A stretch of 64,000 nucleotides of DNA from Terriglobus albidus (GCF_025685425.1 NZ_JAGTAS010000058.1:806001-870000); one strand, 5' to 3'; shown: positions 54,801-62,719, counted from the first letter of the stretch. The notes: a model not told the origin generated them from the letters alone. A program made the numbers and translations.

Positions 54801-55231
54801 GGCAGGTCTTCAATCTCGCGGCTGGCGACGTTGGCGCCGATACGCGCCGAGGAGGTGTCCAGAGCAACGAGCTGTCCGGCATCGACCAGCACAGACGTTG
54901 CGCTGCCGGCCACCGGCAGGCTGATGTCCTTCACCAGCTCCTGGCCCACGGCAAGGACCACGCCCTTGGACTCGGCGTCAGAGAAGCCGCTCGCCGTAAC
55001 CTTCACCTCATACTCCGAGGGCACGAGCGACGGAATGATATAGAGACCCGAGTCGTTAGTCGTCACCGTACGGCTCTCGCCGGTACGAACGTTCTTCACG
55101 ACTACGGTTGCGTTGGGAATCACAGCGCCGCTCTGATCGGTCACGGTACCGACAAGACGCGCGGTCGTCATCTGGCCAAATGACGGGATGCAGAAGATGG
55201 CAAGCAGAAGGGCAAGCCTGATGAGTTTCAT
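51827..55231 (-). CDS. TonB-dependent receptor with carboxypeptidase-regulatory-like domain
   Basis: The second, 1134-residue Oar-like receptor. Signal peptide (1-20), CarboxypepD_reg domain (about 22-105; LVGTVTDQSGAVIPNATVVV), plug (about 130-260; EIEDLPINGRQVSQLYLLAPG and SGRAVEQNILRLDGVEAT), then a barrel ending in LQLSGRINF, with the terminal Phe of outer-membrane proteins. It is only distantly similar to the first receptor. Its cargo is unknown. A perfect 10-bp inverted repeat lies about 36 bp upstream of the ATG. Confidence 0.92.
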   Translation of the reverse strand: MKLIRLALLLAIFCIPSFGQMTTARLVGTVTDQSGAVIPNATVVVKNVRTGESRTVTTNDSGLYIIPSLVPSEYEVKVTASGFSDAESKGVVLAVGQELVKDISLPVAGSATSVLVDAGQLVALDTSSARIGANVASREIEDLPINGRQVSQLYLLAPGATNVGSGNFGEIRFSGRAVEQNILRLDGVEATAIIDAAPGNLNGEANSIFRLQQSLEAIQEFRVDSNSYPAEMGTGTGGQISFVTKSGSNAFHGSVFEYLRNDFFDARNTFNAVNTANNSPKFRLNQFGGSVGGPLIKDKLFFFGVYEGLRQYWDVASTGNTISNYTISRIPSTSPIRNVVGAYPVDPNPIAMELPGAVYKDGTVNGATGRELVSVSRAVPFSLEENFAAIRFDYRFNEKYSSYVRFNRDQGTANQTQDPAMGLTQNKYVPQNGVIALNQVLSASMFNETKVGFNYAKTRVNGVSGPSPNADLSASLFNIANAVKPGGLVTTSSSFTGRGAPYTAWSISPIDNFSIIKGNHNMKFGFESRIIKIFNDQLGGTQYTFNNVSNFVNNVPDTTAFNGDLSALSPFSGLSGNAQMRQNYYIGYGQDEWKLRPTLTLAYGLRYEYFQPLHEVNDKYVFFDMSTATLYSSGRVAAFPKYNKSWFGSSTKNFGPRLGLTWAPAGLHNNTVIRVGAGIFFGPGQTEDQVQPEANDRVGRTFSNGAQPYPVNTANLLSGFDANNLSGFQPRAYAPNYHLPERVATYTFSIQQQLPGQMQLMVGYVGSQGRNLFLRSITNRITGVTTNASTGAGTAVREFGSRFGEIDYKTSGGTNHYHSLQSTLQRRFRQGLSLGAQYTWAKELGTTSGSNEASTAQNPFDFNTEYGRGNFDIRHSLNATVLYDLPIGHGKSMDLGGIGNALLGGWQAGGIVNFRSGLPIDVLITRPDIAYVGTPVSGTYAGKVYSSPVLSSSCPAYSSGATSVNAGVCTTAVVNVPGGGNTRNIRRVNLLPGVNPYTNAGKQLLNPAAFTIPTPGTFGSLRRNALNGASLAQLDLTLEKTFAITERVKVDFKAEGFNILNHPNYAVPGALRLSQGIPTGGNAATTTISNGVQPGQAFSTGTAGSNFGAFTSTVGNQVGQGANRQLQLSGRINF

Positions 55232-55266
55232 ATATGTTTGAGCTTCGCCAGCCAGAGTTACGGCCC

Positions 55267-55295
55267 GTTAACGGAATCGTGAATGTTCCGTTAAC
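55267..55295. promoter_or_regulatory. perfect inverted repeat ahead of the second receptor gene
   Basis: GTTAACGGAA-N9-TTCCGTTAAC, 36 bp before the minus-strand ATG at 55231. The half-sites are typical in size for a dimeric regulator; which one is not evident. Confidence 0.5.
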
Positions 55296-55359
55296 AACCG
55301 CGAAAACATTGGAAAATCGAGGGCTTTCCGATGGCGATTATGTAAGCTCGATGACACTC

Positions 55360-55748
55360 ATGCCGGGCAAAATGCATCCTCGGTTGGAGCGGAGCCAAGG
55401 ATTCCGCCTGGGCCTTGAAACTGCTGCGCGAACAGGGCGAATGGCAGGTCGACGCCCTTCTGACGACCGTCAACGAACACTTTCGCCGCATCGCCATCCA
55501 CGGCGTCCGCGAAGATCTACTCGACCGCTAGGTAGAGGCAGCCGGACTGCCTCTCTGGAAGGTTCTCGGCAGAGCTCGCTGGCCAAAACTGGGACCGCAA
55601 TCTCATCGCCTCACTTCCTGCAGGGGGCGATCCGTGCGGGTAAAACGGCGAGTTCCACACCTTCACCGCCGGCCCCATTCTGCACAAAGAGATCGCAGTC
55701 GAGCCCGGCGAACGCGACGGCTTCGTGTACGCCGAGCTTCTGGGGTAG
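55360..55748 (+). pseudogene. decayed Dph6/MJ0570-type ATP-pyrophosphatase (diphthine--ammonia ligase-like)
   Basis: Stepwise translation shows two blocks of the family. The first (about 55379-55560) reads WSGAKDSAWALKLL (normally SGGKDSAWAL), then TTVNEHFRRIAIHGVREDLL and, across a TAG at 55529-55531 where the family has Gln, VEAAGLPLWKV. The second (about 55565-55748, another frame) reads SLPAGGDPCG, a TAA at 55641-55643 where the family has Glu, and NGEFHTFTAGPI to a TAG at 55746. Together DPCGENGEFHTF is the hallmark of this family. A central segment of roughly 100 residues is gone and a frameshift separates the blocks. It is clearly a dead gene with two nonsense changes. Confidence 0.85.
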
Positions 55749-55750
55749 CC

Positions 55751-55910
55751 AGGTGGGAGCGGTGGGCTTTCAGCCCACCGACACGAAGCTTGTAGGAGAT
55801 TGGGCTTTTAGCCCTGGGCCTTTTGCTCGAACCATCCGAAAGCCCCAGGGCTAAAAGCCCAACAAATTATTTGGCCTAAATCAGCGGGCTGAAGCCCGCT
55901 GCTCCCACCT
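55751..55910. repeat. 160-bp nested cruciform repeat
   Basis: The outer arms are AGGTGGGAGC (55751-55760) and GCTCCCACCT (55901-55910). Inside are TGGGCTTTCAGCCCA, a long inner pair TTGGGCTTTTAGCCCTGGG (55800-55818) / its complement (55844-55862), and CAGCGGGCTGAAGCCCGCTG. The element starts 2 bp after the pseudogene stop. Its modules are related to the clusters at 25551 and 41531. Confidence 0.75.
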
Positions 55911-56024
55911 AACCTCTAACCACTCTTCCCATACCAGTTACCTTCCCCCACACCACCTCAAAAATTCTCTTCCCTCGAAGCCACACCCGGCGTTAGGATT
56001 CTGCCGCCTATTCAGGAGGCTCGA

Positions 56025-56411
56025 ATGCTGAAGCCTTTCTTTGTTCTACCTGCCTTGGTGGCTCTGGCATTTCCACCACAGCAACCCGTACCCGCAACTC
56101 CCGCGCCTGCAACCGGGAACGCAGCCAATCCCGTTAAGCCCACGGCCGAGTCCCAGGCCAAAGCAAAGAAGATGTACGGCTACGACTGCGCAATGTGCCA
56201 CGGCCCAACCGGTGACGGCAAAGGCGACATCGCTATGAAACCGGCGCCAAAAGATCTCACCGATCCCGCATCGTTGAAAGACATGTCCGATGCCGACCTC
56301 TTCGCCATCATCAAAAGCGGCAAAGGGCAGATGCCCGGTGACGGCGACCGCCTGAAAGACGACGACCTCTGGAATATGGTGATCTACGTTCGGTCACTTG
56401 CTAAGAAGTGA
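56025..56411 (+). CDS. soluble c-type cytochrome
   Basis: A 128-residue secreted protein: signal peptide (LKPFFVLPALVALAF), a Pro/Ala-rich linker, and one heme domain with CAMCH (about 55-59) and a candidate Met ligand in GQMPGDG (about 102-108), as in the cytochrome c551/cbb3-like class. AGGAGG precedes the ATG by 8 bp. It likely carries electrons in the periplasm; the partner oxidase or reductase is not in this window. Confidence 0.88.
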   Translation: MLKPFFVLPALVALAFPPQQPVPATPAPATGNAANPVKPTAESQAKAKKMYGYDCAMCHGPTGDGKGDIAMKPAPKDLTDPASLKDMSDADLFAIIKSGKGQMPGDGDRLKDDDLWNMVIYVRSLAKK

Positions 56412-56461
56412 GATAAGCGAGTCTGAACCGGGCGCCTATTTAGAGCATCGCTCGAAAGAGA

Positions 56462-56490
56462 AGCCCCGCCTAACGGCGGGGCTTTCTGTT
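56462..56490. terminator. bidirectional intrinsic terminator
   Basis: AAGCCCCGCC / GGCGGGGCTTT stem with a TAAC loop, between the convergent cytochrome c and nrdJ genes. Confidence 0.8.
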
Positions 56491-56525
56491 TTGCGCGAAG
56501 CGCGTTTGCCTGGACGACCAGTCCA

Positions 56526-59500
56526 TTAGCTGCAGCCGCTCGTTGAACCGCAACTCATGCAGCGATAGCAGCTACCGTTGCGCACCATGATGGCTCCGCA
56601 GGTGGAGCACGACGGAGCATCGCCCATGTCGTACATGCTCTTCATCGCATCGGCCGCATGCACGGTCTTCGCGATGCCGCGGTCTTCCATGCCATAGCTC
56701 GCCACCGGAGCCGCACCCGTCGCCGTCGGATCGGGAGCGATGCCCTCCACTGGAGGCGTGGTGCGAGGGCCGTAGACCTCAGCCGACAGGCTCGGAACCA
56801 CCGTGGCCTGTTCGCCCTCCATCGCGTCCGTCACCGGCACAGCCTTCGCCGGAGCCAGGCCCTGGAAGAGGTCAAGCTGCTGGCCGCTGAGGAAGCGAAG
56901 CTGCATCCAGCGGAAGAGGTAGTCCATGATCGACTTCGCGTAGCCGATCTGCTCGTTGCCCGTCCAGCCCGAGGGCTCGAAGCGCGTGTGAGCAAACTTC
57001 TCGCTCAGCACCTTCAAGGGCACACCGTGCTGCAGCGCCAGCGAAACTGCCGTCGCGAAGGAGTCCATCAGGCCCGAAACCGTCGAGCCTTCCTTCGCCA
57101 TGCGGATGAAGATCTCACCCGGAGCTCCATTCGGATACAGGCCCACCGTGATGTAGCCCTCGTGGCCCGCGATGGAGAACTTGTGCGTCACCGAAGCACG
57201 CTCGGCCGGCAGACGATGCCGTACAGCGCGCGGCGGAGCCGTGGAATCGGTAGCATCGGTGTTCTGGTTGGACTGCGCGATGAGCTGCGCGACCTGAGCC
57301 TCCAGGGTCACGATGCGGGCATCCTTCGCCGCAACGACAGCCGGATCGACCACCGGTTCAGCCGTGGCGTTGATGGCGGCCGTTGCCTTGTCGGCGATGC
57401 CCTCCTTCTTCGCCTTGCCGTCAGAGGCAGAGACGTTCAGCGGCTGCGATCCCTTCGAGCCGTCACGGTAGATAGCAACGGCCTTCAAGCCCTGGCGCCA
57501 GCTCTCGATGTAAGCCTCGGCGATATCGTCCACCGTGGCATCGTGCGGCAGGTTCACCGTCTTCGAGATCGCTCCCGAAAGAAAGGGCTGCGTCGCCGAC
57601 ATCATCTTGATGTGGCCCATGTAATGAATCGAGCGCGTGCCCTTGGCCGGCTTGAACGAGCAGTCGAAGACCGCCAAATGCTCCGGCTTGATACCCGGTG
57701 CGCCTTCGATGGTGCCGGTCGAATCGATATAGCTGACGATCGAGTTCACCTGGTCGTTGTCGTAGCCCAGCTTGAACAGAGCCGACGGCACCGTGTTGTT
57801 CACGATCTTGATCATGCCGCCGCCGACCAGCTTCTTGTACTTCACCAGAGCCAGGTCGGGCTCAATGCCGGTGGTGTCGCAGTCCATCATGAAGCCGATG
57901 GTTCCGGTCGGGGCAAGCACCGTTACCTGGGAGTTGCGGTAGCCGAACTTCTCGCCGTGGGCCAGAGCGCCATCCCACGAGTCCTTGCTGGCCTCAATCA
58001 GCTCATCGAGCTGGGGAGCGACGAAGCCTTCTTCTGAGGTCTTCGATTTGCCGATCTCATTCACGCTGGCGCGGTGCAGACGAATCACATCCAGGAACGG
58101 CTCACGGTTGACGTAGAAGCCCGGGCAGGCGCCGCCCTCGCGGGTGGCGGACTGCGTCAGCGGAGTGGCTGCCGCCAGCGGCTGGCACAGCTCGGCCACA
58201 CGGGACGACTGCCAATACGCATCGCCGCACATGATCGCGGTGAGCGTCGCAGCAAAATCACGGCCGGCGTCGGAGTCATACGGCAGACCAAAGGCCATCA
58301 GCAGAGCACCCAGGTTGGCGTAGCCCAGACCCAGAGGGCGGTAGTCGTGCGAGTTCTTCGCAATCGCCTCGGTCGGATAGCCGGAGTTATCGACCAGAAT
58401 CTCCATCGCAGTAATCACCGTGCGGATAGCAGCGCGGTAGGCCTGAATATCAAACTGTCCGCCCGGTGTGAGGAACTTCAACAGGTTGAAGCTGGCCAGG
58501 TTGCAGGCCGAGTCATCCAGAAACATGTACTCCGAGCAGGGATTCGACGCATTGATGCGCGCCGTATTCTTGCTGGTGTGCCACCGGTTGATGGTGGTGT
58601 CGTACTGCATGCCCGGGTCGCCGCACTGCCAGGTCGCCTCGGCGATCTTGGTCATAATGTCGCGGGCGCGGTACTCCTTGACCGGCTTGCGATCCTTCAC
58701 CGTCAGCGTCGTGAACTGCCCATCGCGCTCCACCGCCTGCATGAACTCGTCGGTCACACGCACGGAGTTGTTCGCGTTCTGGAAGAAGATCGAAGAGTAG
58801 GCCTCGGAGTCCGGACCCGAGCCGTCATAGCCGGCCTGCACCAGCGTCCAGGCCTTGGCCTCTTCCTTCTGCTTGCACTCGATGAAGTCGATGATGTCCG
58901 GGTGCTCCACGTTCAGGATCACCATCTTGGCCGCGCGGCGGGTCTTGCCGCCGGACTTGATCACGCCGGCAAAGGCGTCAAAGCCGCGCATGAAGCTCAA
59001 GGGGCCGGAGGCGGTGCCGCCGCCCGAAAGCGTCTCCATGGAACCGCGGATGGCCGACAGATTTGATCCCGTGCCCGATCCCCACTTGAAGAGCATGCCT
59101 TCGGTCTTGGCCAGCGTCAGGATGGAATCCAGCGAATCGTTCACCGCATTGATAAAGCAGGCCGAGCACTGCGGCTTACGGTAGCCGGTCACCGAAAACT
59201 CAATGGCGCAGGTATGCGCATTCCAGTGCCAGTTCTGCGCGTCGGAGTTCGGCTCCAGACGGTCGCAGCCGACGTTGAACCAGACCGGCGAGTTGAAGGC
59301 AGCTTTCTGCTGGATCAGCAGGTGCGCCAACTCGTCGTGGAAGACGGCCGCGTCTTCCTCGGTGGCGAAGTACCCGTCTTTCTTTCCCCAGTCGCGGATC
59401 GTCTCCGCCACGCGGCTTACCAGTTGGCGCACGCCGGTCTCACGCTCCGGAGTTCCGAGCTGGCCATGCAGGTACTTACTGGCGACGATGTTGGTCGCCG

Positions 59501-59753
59501 TCATGGACCAGTCAGCGGGCACCTCGACGTCCTTCTGCTCGAAGATCGTCTTGCCCTTGAAGTCCTGAATGATCGCATCGCGCTTCTCCCAGACAACCTC
59601 GTCATAGGGGCTAATGCCGGGTTTGGAGAAATAGCGCTGCCAGGTCAACCCGGGGGCAGACTTGGAGGATGACTGGGAGGGGGATTTGGTTGGAACAGAA
59701 GCCGAGGCGGCGACAGAGTCAGCGACAGCAGCGGCCTTACGATTTTCAGCCAT
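56526..59753 (-). CDS. nrdJ: adenosylcobalamin-dependent ribonucleotide reductase (class II)
   Basis: The enzyme reduces ribonucleotides to deoxyribonucleotides with a B12-derived radical, without needing oxygen. The 1075 residues have an N-terminal region with FNSPVWFNVG, the substrate-site blocks CSACFINAVNDSLDSI and GSGTGSNLSAIRG, and the NPCSEYMFLDDSACNLAS loop with catalytic Cys and Glu. A TSCPD domain is at about 860-960, and the C-terminus ends in a zinc-like CSTCG...CMSCG cluster (about 1055-1072) used as a thiol shuttle. GGAG precedes ATG 59753 by 8 bp. The promoter carries an NrdR-like box. Confidence 0.95.
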   Translation of the reverse strand: MAENRKAAAVADSVAASASVPTKSPSQSSSKSAPGLTWQRYFSKPGISPYDEVVWEKRDAIIQDFKGKTIFEQKDVEVPADWSMTATNIVASKYLHGQLGTPERETGVRQLVSRVAETIRDWGKKDGYFATEEDAAVFHDELAHLLIQQKAAFNSPVWFNVGCDRLEPNSDAQNWHWNAHTCAIEFSVTGYRKPQCSACFINAVNDSLDSILTLAKTEGMLFKWGSGTGSNLSAIRGSMETLSGGGTASGPLSFMRGFDAFAGVIKSGGKTRRAAKMVILNVEHPDIIDFIECKQKEEAKAWTLVQAGYDGSGPDSEAYSSIFFQNANNSVRVTDEFMQAVERDGQFTTLTVKDRKPVKEYRARDIMTKIAEATWQCGDPGMQYDTTINRWHTSKNTARINASNPCSEYMFLDDSACNLASFNLLKFLTPGGQFDIQAYRAAIRTVITAMEILVDNSGYPTEAIAKNSHDYRPLGLGYANLGALLMAFGLPYDSDAGRDFAATLTAIMCGDAYWQSSRVAELCQPLAAATPLTQSATREGGACPGFYVNREPFLDVIRLHRASVNEIGKSKTSEEGFVAPQLDELIEASKDSWDGALAHGEKFGYRNSQVTVLAPTGTIGFMMDCDTTGIEPDLALVKYKKLVGGGMIKIVNNTVPSALFKLGYDNDQVNSIVSYIDSTGTIEGAPGIKPEHLAVFDCSFKPAKGTRSIHYMGHIKMMSATQPFLSGAISKTVNLPHDATVDDIAEAYIESWRQGLKAVAIYRDGSKGSQPLNVSASDGKAKKEGIADKATAAINATAEPVVDPAVVAAKDARIVTLEAQVAQLIAQSNQNTDATDSTAPPRAVRHRLPAERASVTHKFSIAGHEGYITVGLYPNGAPGEIFIRMAKEGSTVSGLMDSFATAVSLALQHGVPLKVLSEKFAHTRFEPSGWTGNEQIGYAKSIMDYLFRWMQLRFLSGQQLDLFQGLAPAKAVPVTDAMEGEQATVVPSLSAEVYGPRTTPPVEGIAPDPTATGAAPVASYGMEDRGIAKTVHAADAMKSMYDMGDAPSCSTCGAIMVRNGSCYRCMSCGSTSGCS

Positions 59754-59874
59754 AGGGGATACTCCTAGGGAACGTTTAGATGGTCTTTATACGGATCTGG
59801 ATACGAATCTTGGGACTACGCGCTTCCGTGATTTCTTAGCGACTTGCCGGGCCCCTGAAAAGGAAGCATTTGTG

Positions 59875-59925
59875 AAAGTAACGCTGTCTGTAGGGCATGT
59901 CAACCAGCTTATACAATCTATTGTA
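59875..59925 (-). promoter_or_regulatory. nrdJ promoter with NrdR-like box
   Basis: On the minus strand TTGACA (59903-59898), a 17-bp spacer and TACTTT (59880-59875) form a promoter with a perfect -35. Just upstream lies TACAAT-N2-ATTGTA (59912-59925), matching 11 of 14 positions of the NrdR box core. A second box at the usual spacing was not found. Confidence 0.5.
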
Positions 59926-60214
59926 GTTGTTTTGTGAATACCCCGCGAATGGCGGCCGCGATGGCCCAAGGGCTCAAAATCCGCCCAAAATCGCTGTGGA
60001 AGTTCGCAAAAAGCCTCGCCAGAAGCGAAGTTTACAGTCCGGTTAATACCGCACTCGGCTGAGCTTACGCCTGTTTCCGCCTCGGAAAAGGCGTCATTTG
60101 GGTGGAAAAGTCGATCAAGCTGACGCTTATTGGCGGCAGAGGTTCGATTTCATACGAGTCGGGTGCCCTGCCCTCGCAACGCCAGGGTGGACGGGAAACC
60201 ACTGCGTTTAGACC
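59926..60214. other. gene-free stretch upstream of nrdJ
   Basis: Only a 37-codon ORF (about 59949-60062) is open; it has no supporting signal and is not called. A diverged GGGTGCCCTGCCC...CAGGGTGG repeat unit lies near 60157-60190. Confidence 0.5.
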
Positions 60215-61483
60215 CTACTGATGTACCTCAGCCCGCCGCAGCAACTGCCACAACGCCACACCCACGGGCGGGCACAGGCTCACAATCCACAAGGTCGCCG
60301 AATAGTGCTTCTGGTCAAACAGACGTCCCAGCCAGGGCAGCAACAACCCCGTCAGCAACGCCCAACTCGAAATCGAGAACCCCGCCAGGAAGGCGGCATT
60401 CTGCTTCGGCTGCACGCTGGCGCCATCTGCCAGGGCAAAGACCACAAATCCGCCCGCAAAGAACATCTCCAGGAAGAAGAGCATCAGCACCACCGGCACC
60501 GAGGTAAACATGGGCACAACCGTGATCAGAAAGCTGGCCACCATCAGGAAGAGAAAAACACCGAGGGGCCGCGAGACGGTCCGGCGGCGGCGCAGGTCGC
60601 TCAGCCGGCCGAAGACCAGGTAGCCCACCTCCCAGCCCGCCGGAGGCACCCACAGCATGTGCCCCAGCGACGCCTGCGAGACGTGCAGCACCCTCGACAG
60701 GTACAACGGTGTCGCATACAGTCCAAAGGCCAGGGGAGCCGCTCCCAGGCCGTAGATCGCCGCCGTGGCGAAGAGATCGCGGTTCCAGCGGGCGACAGGT
60801 CGAACTGCATCCTCCAGCGGCTGTGAATGCTTCGGCGGGTAGATTCCGGCGACTCGCAGACCGAGCCAAAGCACCAGCCACAACGCTCCGACAACTGCGG
60901 TAAAGACAAAGGCGGCGCGCCAGCCGTAATGGATCGCCAGTGGCGTAACAATCAGCGGCGTCAGCGCGGCTCCAAGGGAGCCTCCGCTGTAGGCCAGCGC
61001 GAGGCCGAAGGATCGCTGTTCTGCCGGGAGGGCTTCGCTCACCGTCTTCAGACCCGCCGGAAAGGTCGCCCCCTCACCGAAACCAAGCACGCCGCGGAAA
61101 ACGCTCATCGTCAGCAGGCCGGTCATCATGGCATGGCTTCCGGAGGCCAGCGACCAAAGCCCGACTGCCGCAAAACAGGTCCAGAACAAACCCTTGCGGT
61201 CCATCACCCATCCCCAGATGGGATTCGCCGCCATGTAGCAGAGCGAAAAAACCAAGATCGCCTCGCCGTACTGCTGCGCCGAGAGATGCAGGTCGGCAAG
61301 AATGGTCGGCGACAGGATCGACAACACGCTGCGGTCGACATACGAGATGAACGACAGCAACAGCATGGCGATGGCAGGCAGCCAGCGGCGCACCGGACTG
61401 GAAGGGCGCAGCCGGCTGGAAGCGGGAGGAGGTGTAGCCACACTGGAAATCCCAGGGCTGAGAGTCGATACACTGTCGGGCAC
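60215..61483 (-). CDS. MFS transporter, anion:cation symporter-like
   Basis: The 422-residue protein starts at GTG 61483 and has about 12 hydrophobic helices. The first helix pair is joined by VDRSVLSILSPTILADLHLS, and the loop between helices 2 and 3 reads GWVMDRKG, the G-x-x-x-D-R-x-G MFS signature. GFGEGATFPAGLKTVSE in helices 4-5 is the usual ACS (hexuronate/glucarate transporter) motif. Uptake of organic acids is therefore likely, but the substrate is not certain. A 30-residue Pro/Ser-rich N-terminus precedes the first helix. Confidence 0.82.
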   Translation of the reverse strand: MPDSVSTLSPGISSVATPPPASSRLRPSSPVRRWLPAIAMLLLSFISYVDRSVLSILSPTILADLHLSAQQYGEAILVFSLCYMAANPIWGWVMDRKGLFWTCFAAVGLWSLASGSHAMMTGLLTMSVFRGVLGFGEGATFPAGLKTVSEALPAEQRSFGLALAYSGGSLGAALTPLIVTPLAIHYGWRAAFVFTAVVGALWLVLWLGLRVAGIYPPKHSQPLEDAVRPVARWNRDLFATAAIYGLGAAPLAFGLYATPLYLSRVLHVSQASLGHMLWVPPAGWEVGYLVFGRLSDLRRRRTVSRPLGVFLFLMVASFLITVVPMFTSVPVVLMLFFLEMFFAGGFVVFALADGASVQPKQNAAFLAGFSISSWALLTGLLLPWLGRLFDQKHYSATLWIVSLCPPVGVALWQLLRRAEVHQ

Positions 61484-61504
61484 GAGATAACTTTATAGGA
61501 AGCT

Positions 61505-61993
61505 ATGACACTCGACGACGAGATCCGGATCATCACCGAGCAGGAAGCCGCTCTGCAGTTCTCCACCTTCAACGCCGACACGGCTTGGGAACTCGGCAGC
61601 CGTCTGCGTGCCCTGGTTGCCAAAGACAGCCGTCCCACGGCCTTCGGCATCTGGATGGGCGGCCAGACGCTCTTCTACGCCACGACACCCAACGTCGCTC
61701 CAGGCAACGAAGACTGGGTGCGCCGCAAGCCCAATACCGTCGTTCGCTTTGCCAAGTCCAGCTTTCGAGTGGGCAAGGAACTAGCCAGGCAGAACACCAC
61801 CCTCGAAGTCCGCCAGGGACTTACGCTCGCCGAGTATGCTGCACACGGCGGCGGATTCCCACTCACACTGCGCGGGTCAGGCTGCCTGGGAGCCATCGTC
61901 CTCAGCGGCCTGACCCAACCGGAAGATCACGAGATCGTTGTGTCTGCGGTGGTGGAGATTCTCGGTGTCACCGTGCCTCGTCTCGAGATATAG
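61505..61993 (+). CDS. UPF0303 family protein (heme-degrading-like domain)
   Basis: The 162 residues fit the UPF0303/YBR137W group related to the GlcG/HbpS fold: ELGSRLRALV, FGIWMGGQTLFYATTPN, EDWVRRKPNTVVRFAKSSFRVG, AHGGGFPLTLRGSGCLGAIVLSGL, and EDHEIVVSAVVEILG. Such proteins are soluble oligomers; a link to heme or redox stress has been proposed for relatives, and no activity is certain here. It is divergent from the MFS gene with 21 bp between starts. Confidence 0.82.
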   Translation: MTLDDEIRIITEQEAALQFSTFNADTAWELGSRLRALVAKDSRPTAFGIWMGGQTLFYATTPNVAPGNEDWVRRKPNTVVRFAKSSFRVGKELARQNTTLEVRQGLTLAEYAAHGGGFPLTLRGSGCLGAIVLSGLTQPEDHEIVVSAVVEILGVTVPRLEI

Positions 61994-62007
61994 ATAGGCT
62001 TATGCCG

Positions 62008-62046
62008 GGTGCCCCACCCCTCGCAACGCTAGGGTGGGGCACCCCG
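62008..62046. repeat. GGTGCCCCACCC hairpin repeat
   Basis: GGTGCCCCACCCC...AGGGTGGGGCACCCC forms a strong hairpin just after the UPF0303 stop and may double as its terminator. Confidence 0.6.
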
Positions 62047-62150
62047 TGTAGGGAAAGAGCGTCAAAAGCAGATCCCTTCGGGATGACAAACAAAGGGTCT
62101 CGGTTGGTTCATCGAGCGGGATATCTCAAGAATTCTGGTGGCTCACAACC

Positions 62151-62192
62151 CTTTGTCATTTCGTAGCGAAGCGGAGAATCTGCTTCTCTACC
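62151..62192 (+). repeat. GTCATTTCGTAGC-type dispersed repeat, copy 6
   Basis: TTTGTCATTTCGTAGCG and AGCGGAGAATCTGCTTCTCT, between the UPF0303 gene and arsR. Confidence 0.7.
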
Positions 62193-62241
62193 CAGACCTC
62201 ATGAACAAACGGAATGACCGCCAAAAGGCGTAACCGGTCCT

Positions 62242-62640
62242 TTACTCCGCTGCACGCGCCGGCACCGGTGCACCTTCCAGCGTGACAAACTTCTGCGGAG
62301 AGCAGCAGGCCGTCTCCAGTTGCCGCAGATCCGCCTGCATCTTTTTGTCATCTTCCAGCGCCCGGAGTGCCGCGCTCATCGCCTTTCGAAGATCCTTCTC
62401 CTCTGGCCAGGCAATGCTGTAATGCACCCACTTGCCTTCTTTGCGTGTCGCCACCATGCCGGAGCTGCGCAGATATGCCAGATGCCTCGAAATCTTCGGC
62501 TGCGGCTCCTTCAAAATCTCCACGAAGTAGCACACGCAAACCTCACGCCCGTTCAACAGATTGAGGATACGCAGACGCGTCGGGTCAGAAAGCGCGGTAA
62601 AGATTTGCGCCAGTTGCTCCGTTCTCCCCTTCGCCGCCAT
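62242..62640 (-). CDS. arsR: ArsR family arsenic-responsive repressor
   Basis: A 132-residue winged-helix repressor. The N-terminal helices hold ALSDPTRLRILNLL, followed by EVCVCYFVEIL with Cys35 and Cys37, the usual As(III) site of ArsR, and the recognition helix region PQPKISRHLAYLRSSGMV. A C-terminal CCSPQKF might provide further thiols. It is divergent from arsM-arsC and should repress both by binding the shared 79-bp region, releasing on arsenite. The mRNA may be almost leaderless, because the TATAAT box ends 9 bp before the ATG and there is no SD. Confidence 0.92.
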   Translation of the reverse strand: MAAKGRTEQLAQIFTALSDPTRLRILNLLNGREVCVCYFVEILKEPQPKISRHLAYLRSSGMVATRKEGKWVHYSIAWPEEKDLRKAMSAALRALEDDKKMQADLRQLETACCSPQKFVTLEGAPVPARAAE

Positions 62641-62719
62641 GCGAAATTCATTATATACGGCTTGACAGATATGTCCCCAGGAGATACATCTGCTTAAGCA
62701 GATATGTCAGGAGGGACCG
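62641..62719. promoter_or_regulatory. divergent ars promoters with palindromic operator
   Basis: For arsM: TTGACA (62662-62667), 17-bp spacer and TACATC (62685-62690). For arsR: GGGACA (62677-62672, minus), 16-bp spacer and TATAAT (62655-62650). The 16-bp perfect palindrome ATCTGCTTAAGCAGAT (62688-62703) and a direct repeat CAGATATGTC flank these, suitable for ArsR. Confidence 0.6.

Noticed and set aside
53228-55183. A 651-codon plus-strand ORF opposite the second receptor gene
   Set aside because: It lies wholly antisense to a well-supported TonB-dependent receptor; its composition (many Val, Arg, Gly, Ala) is that of a reverse-frame shadow in GC-rich DNA and no motif is present.
55234-55854. 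A 206-codon ORF on the plus strand
   Set aside because: It mixes frames of the decayed Dph6-type gene and crosses the cruciform repeat.
59949-60062. A 37-codon ORF upstream of nrdJ
   Set aside because: No SD, no homology that I recognise, and no neighbour linkage.
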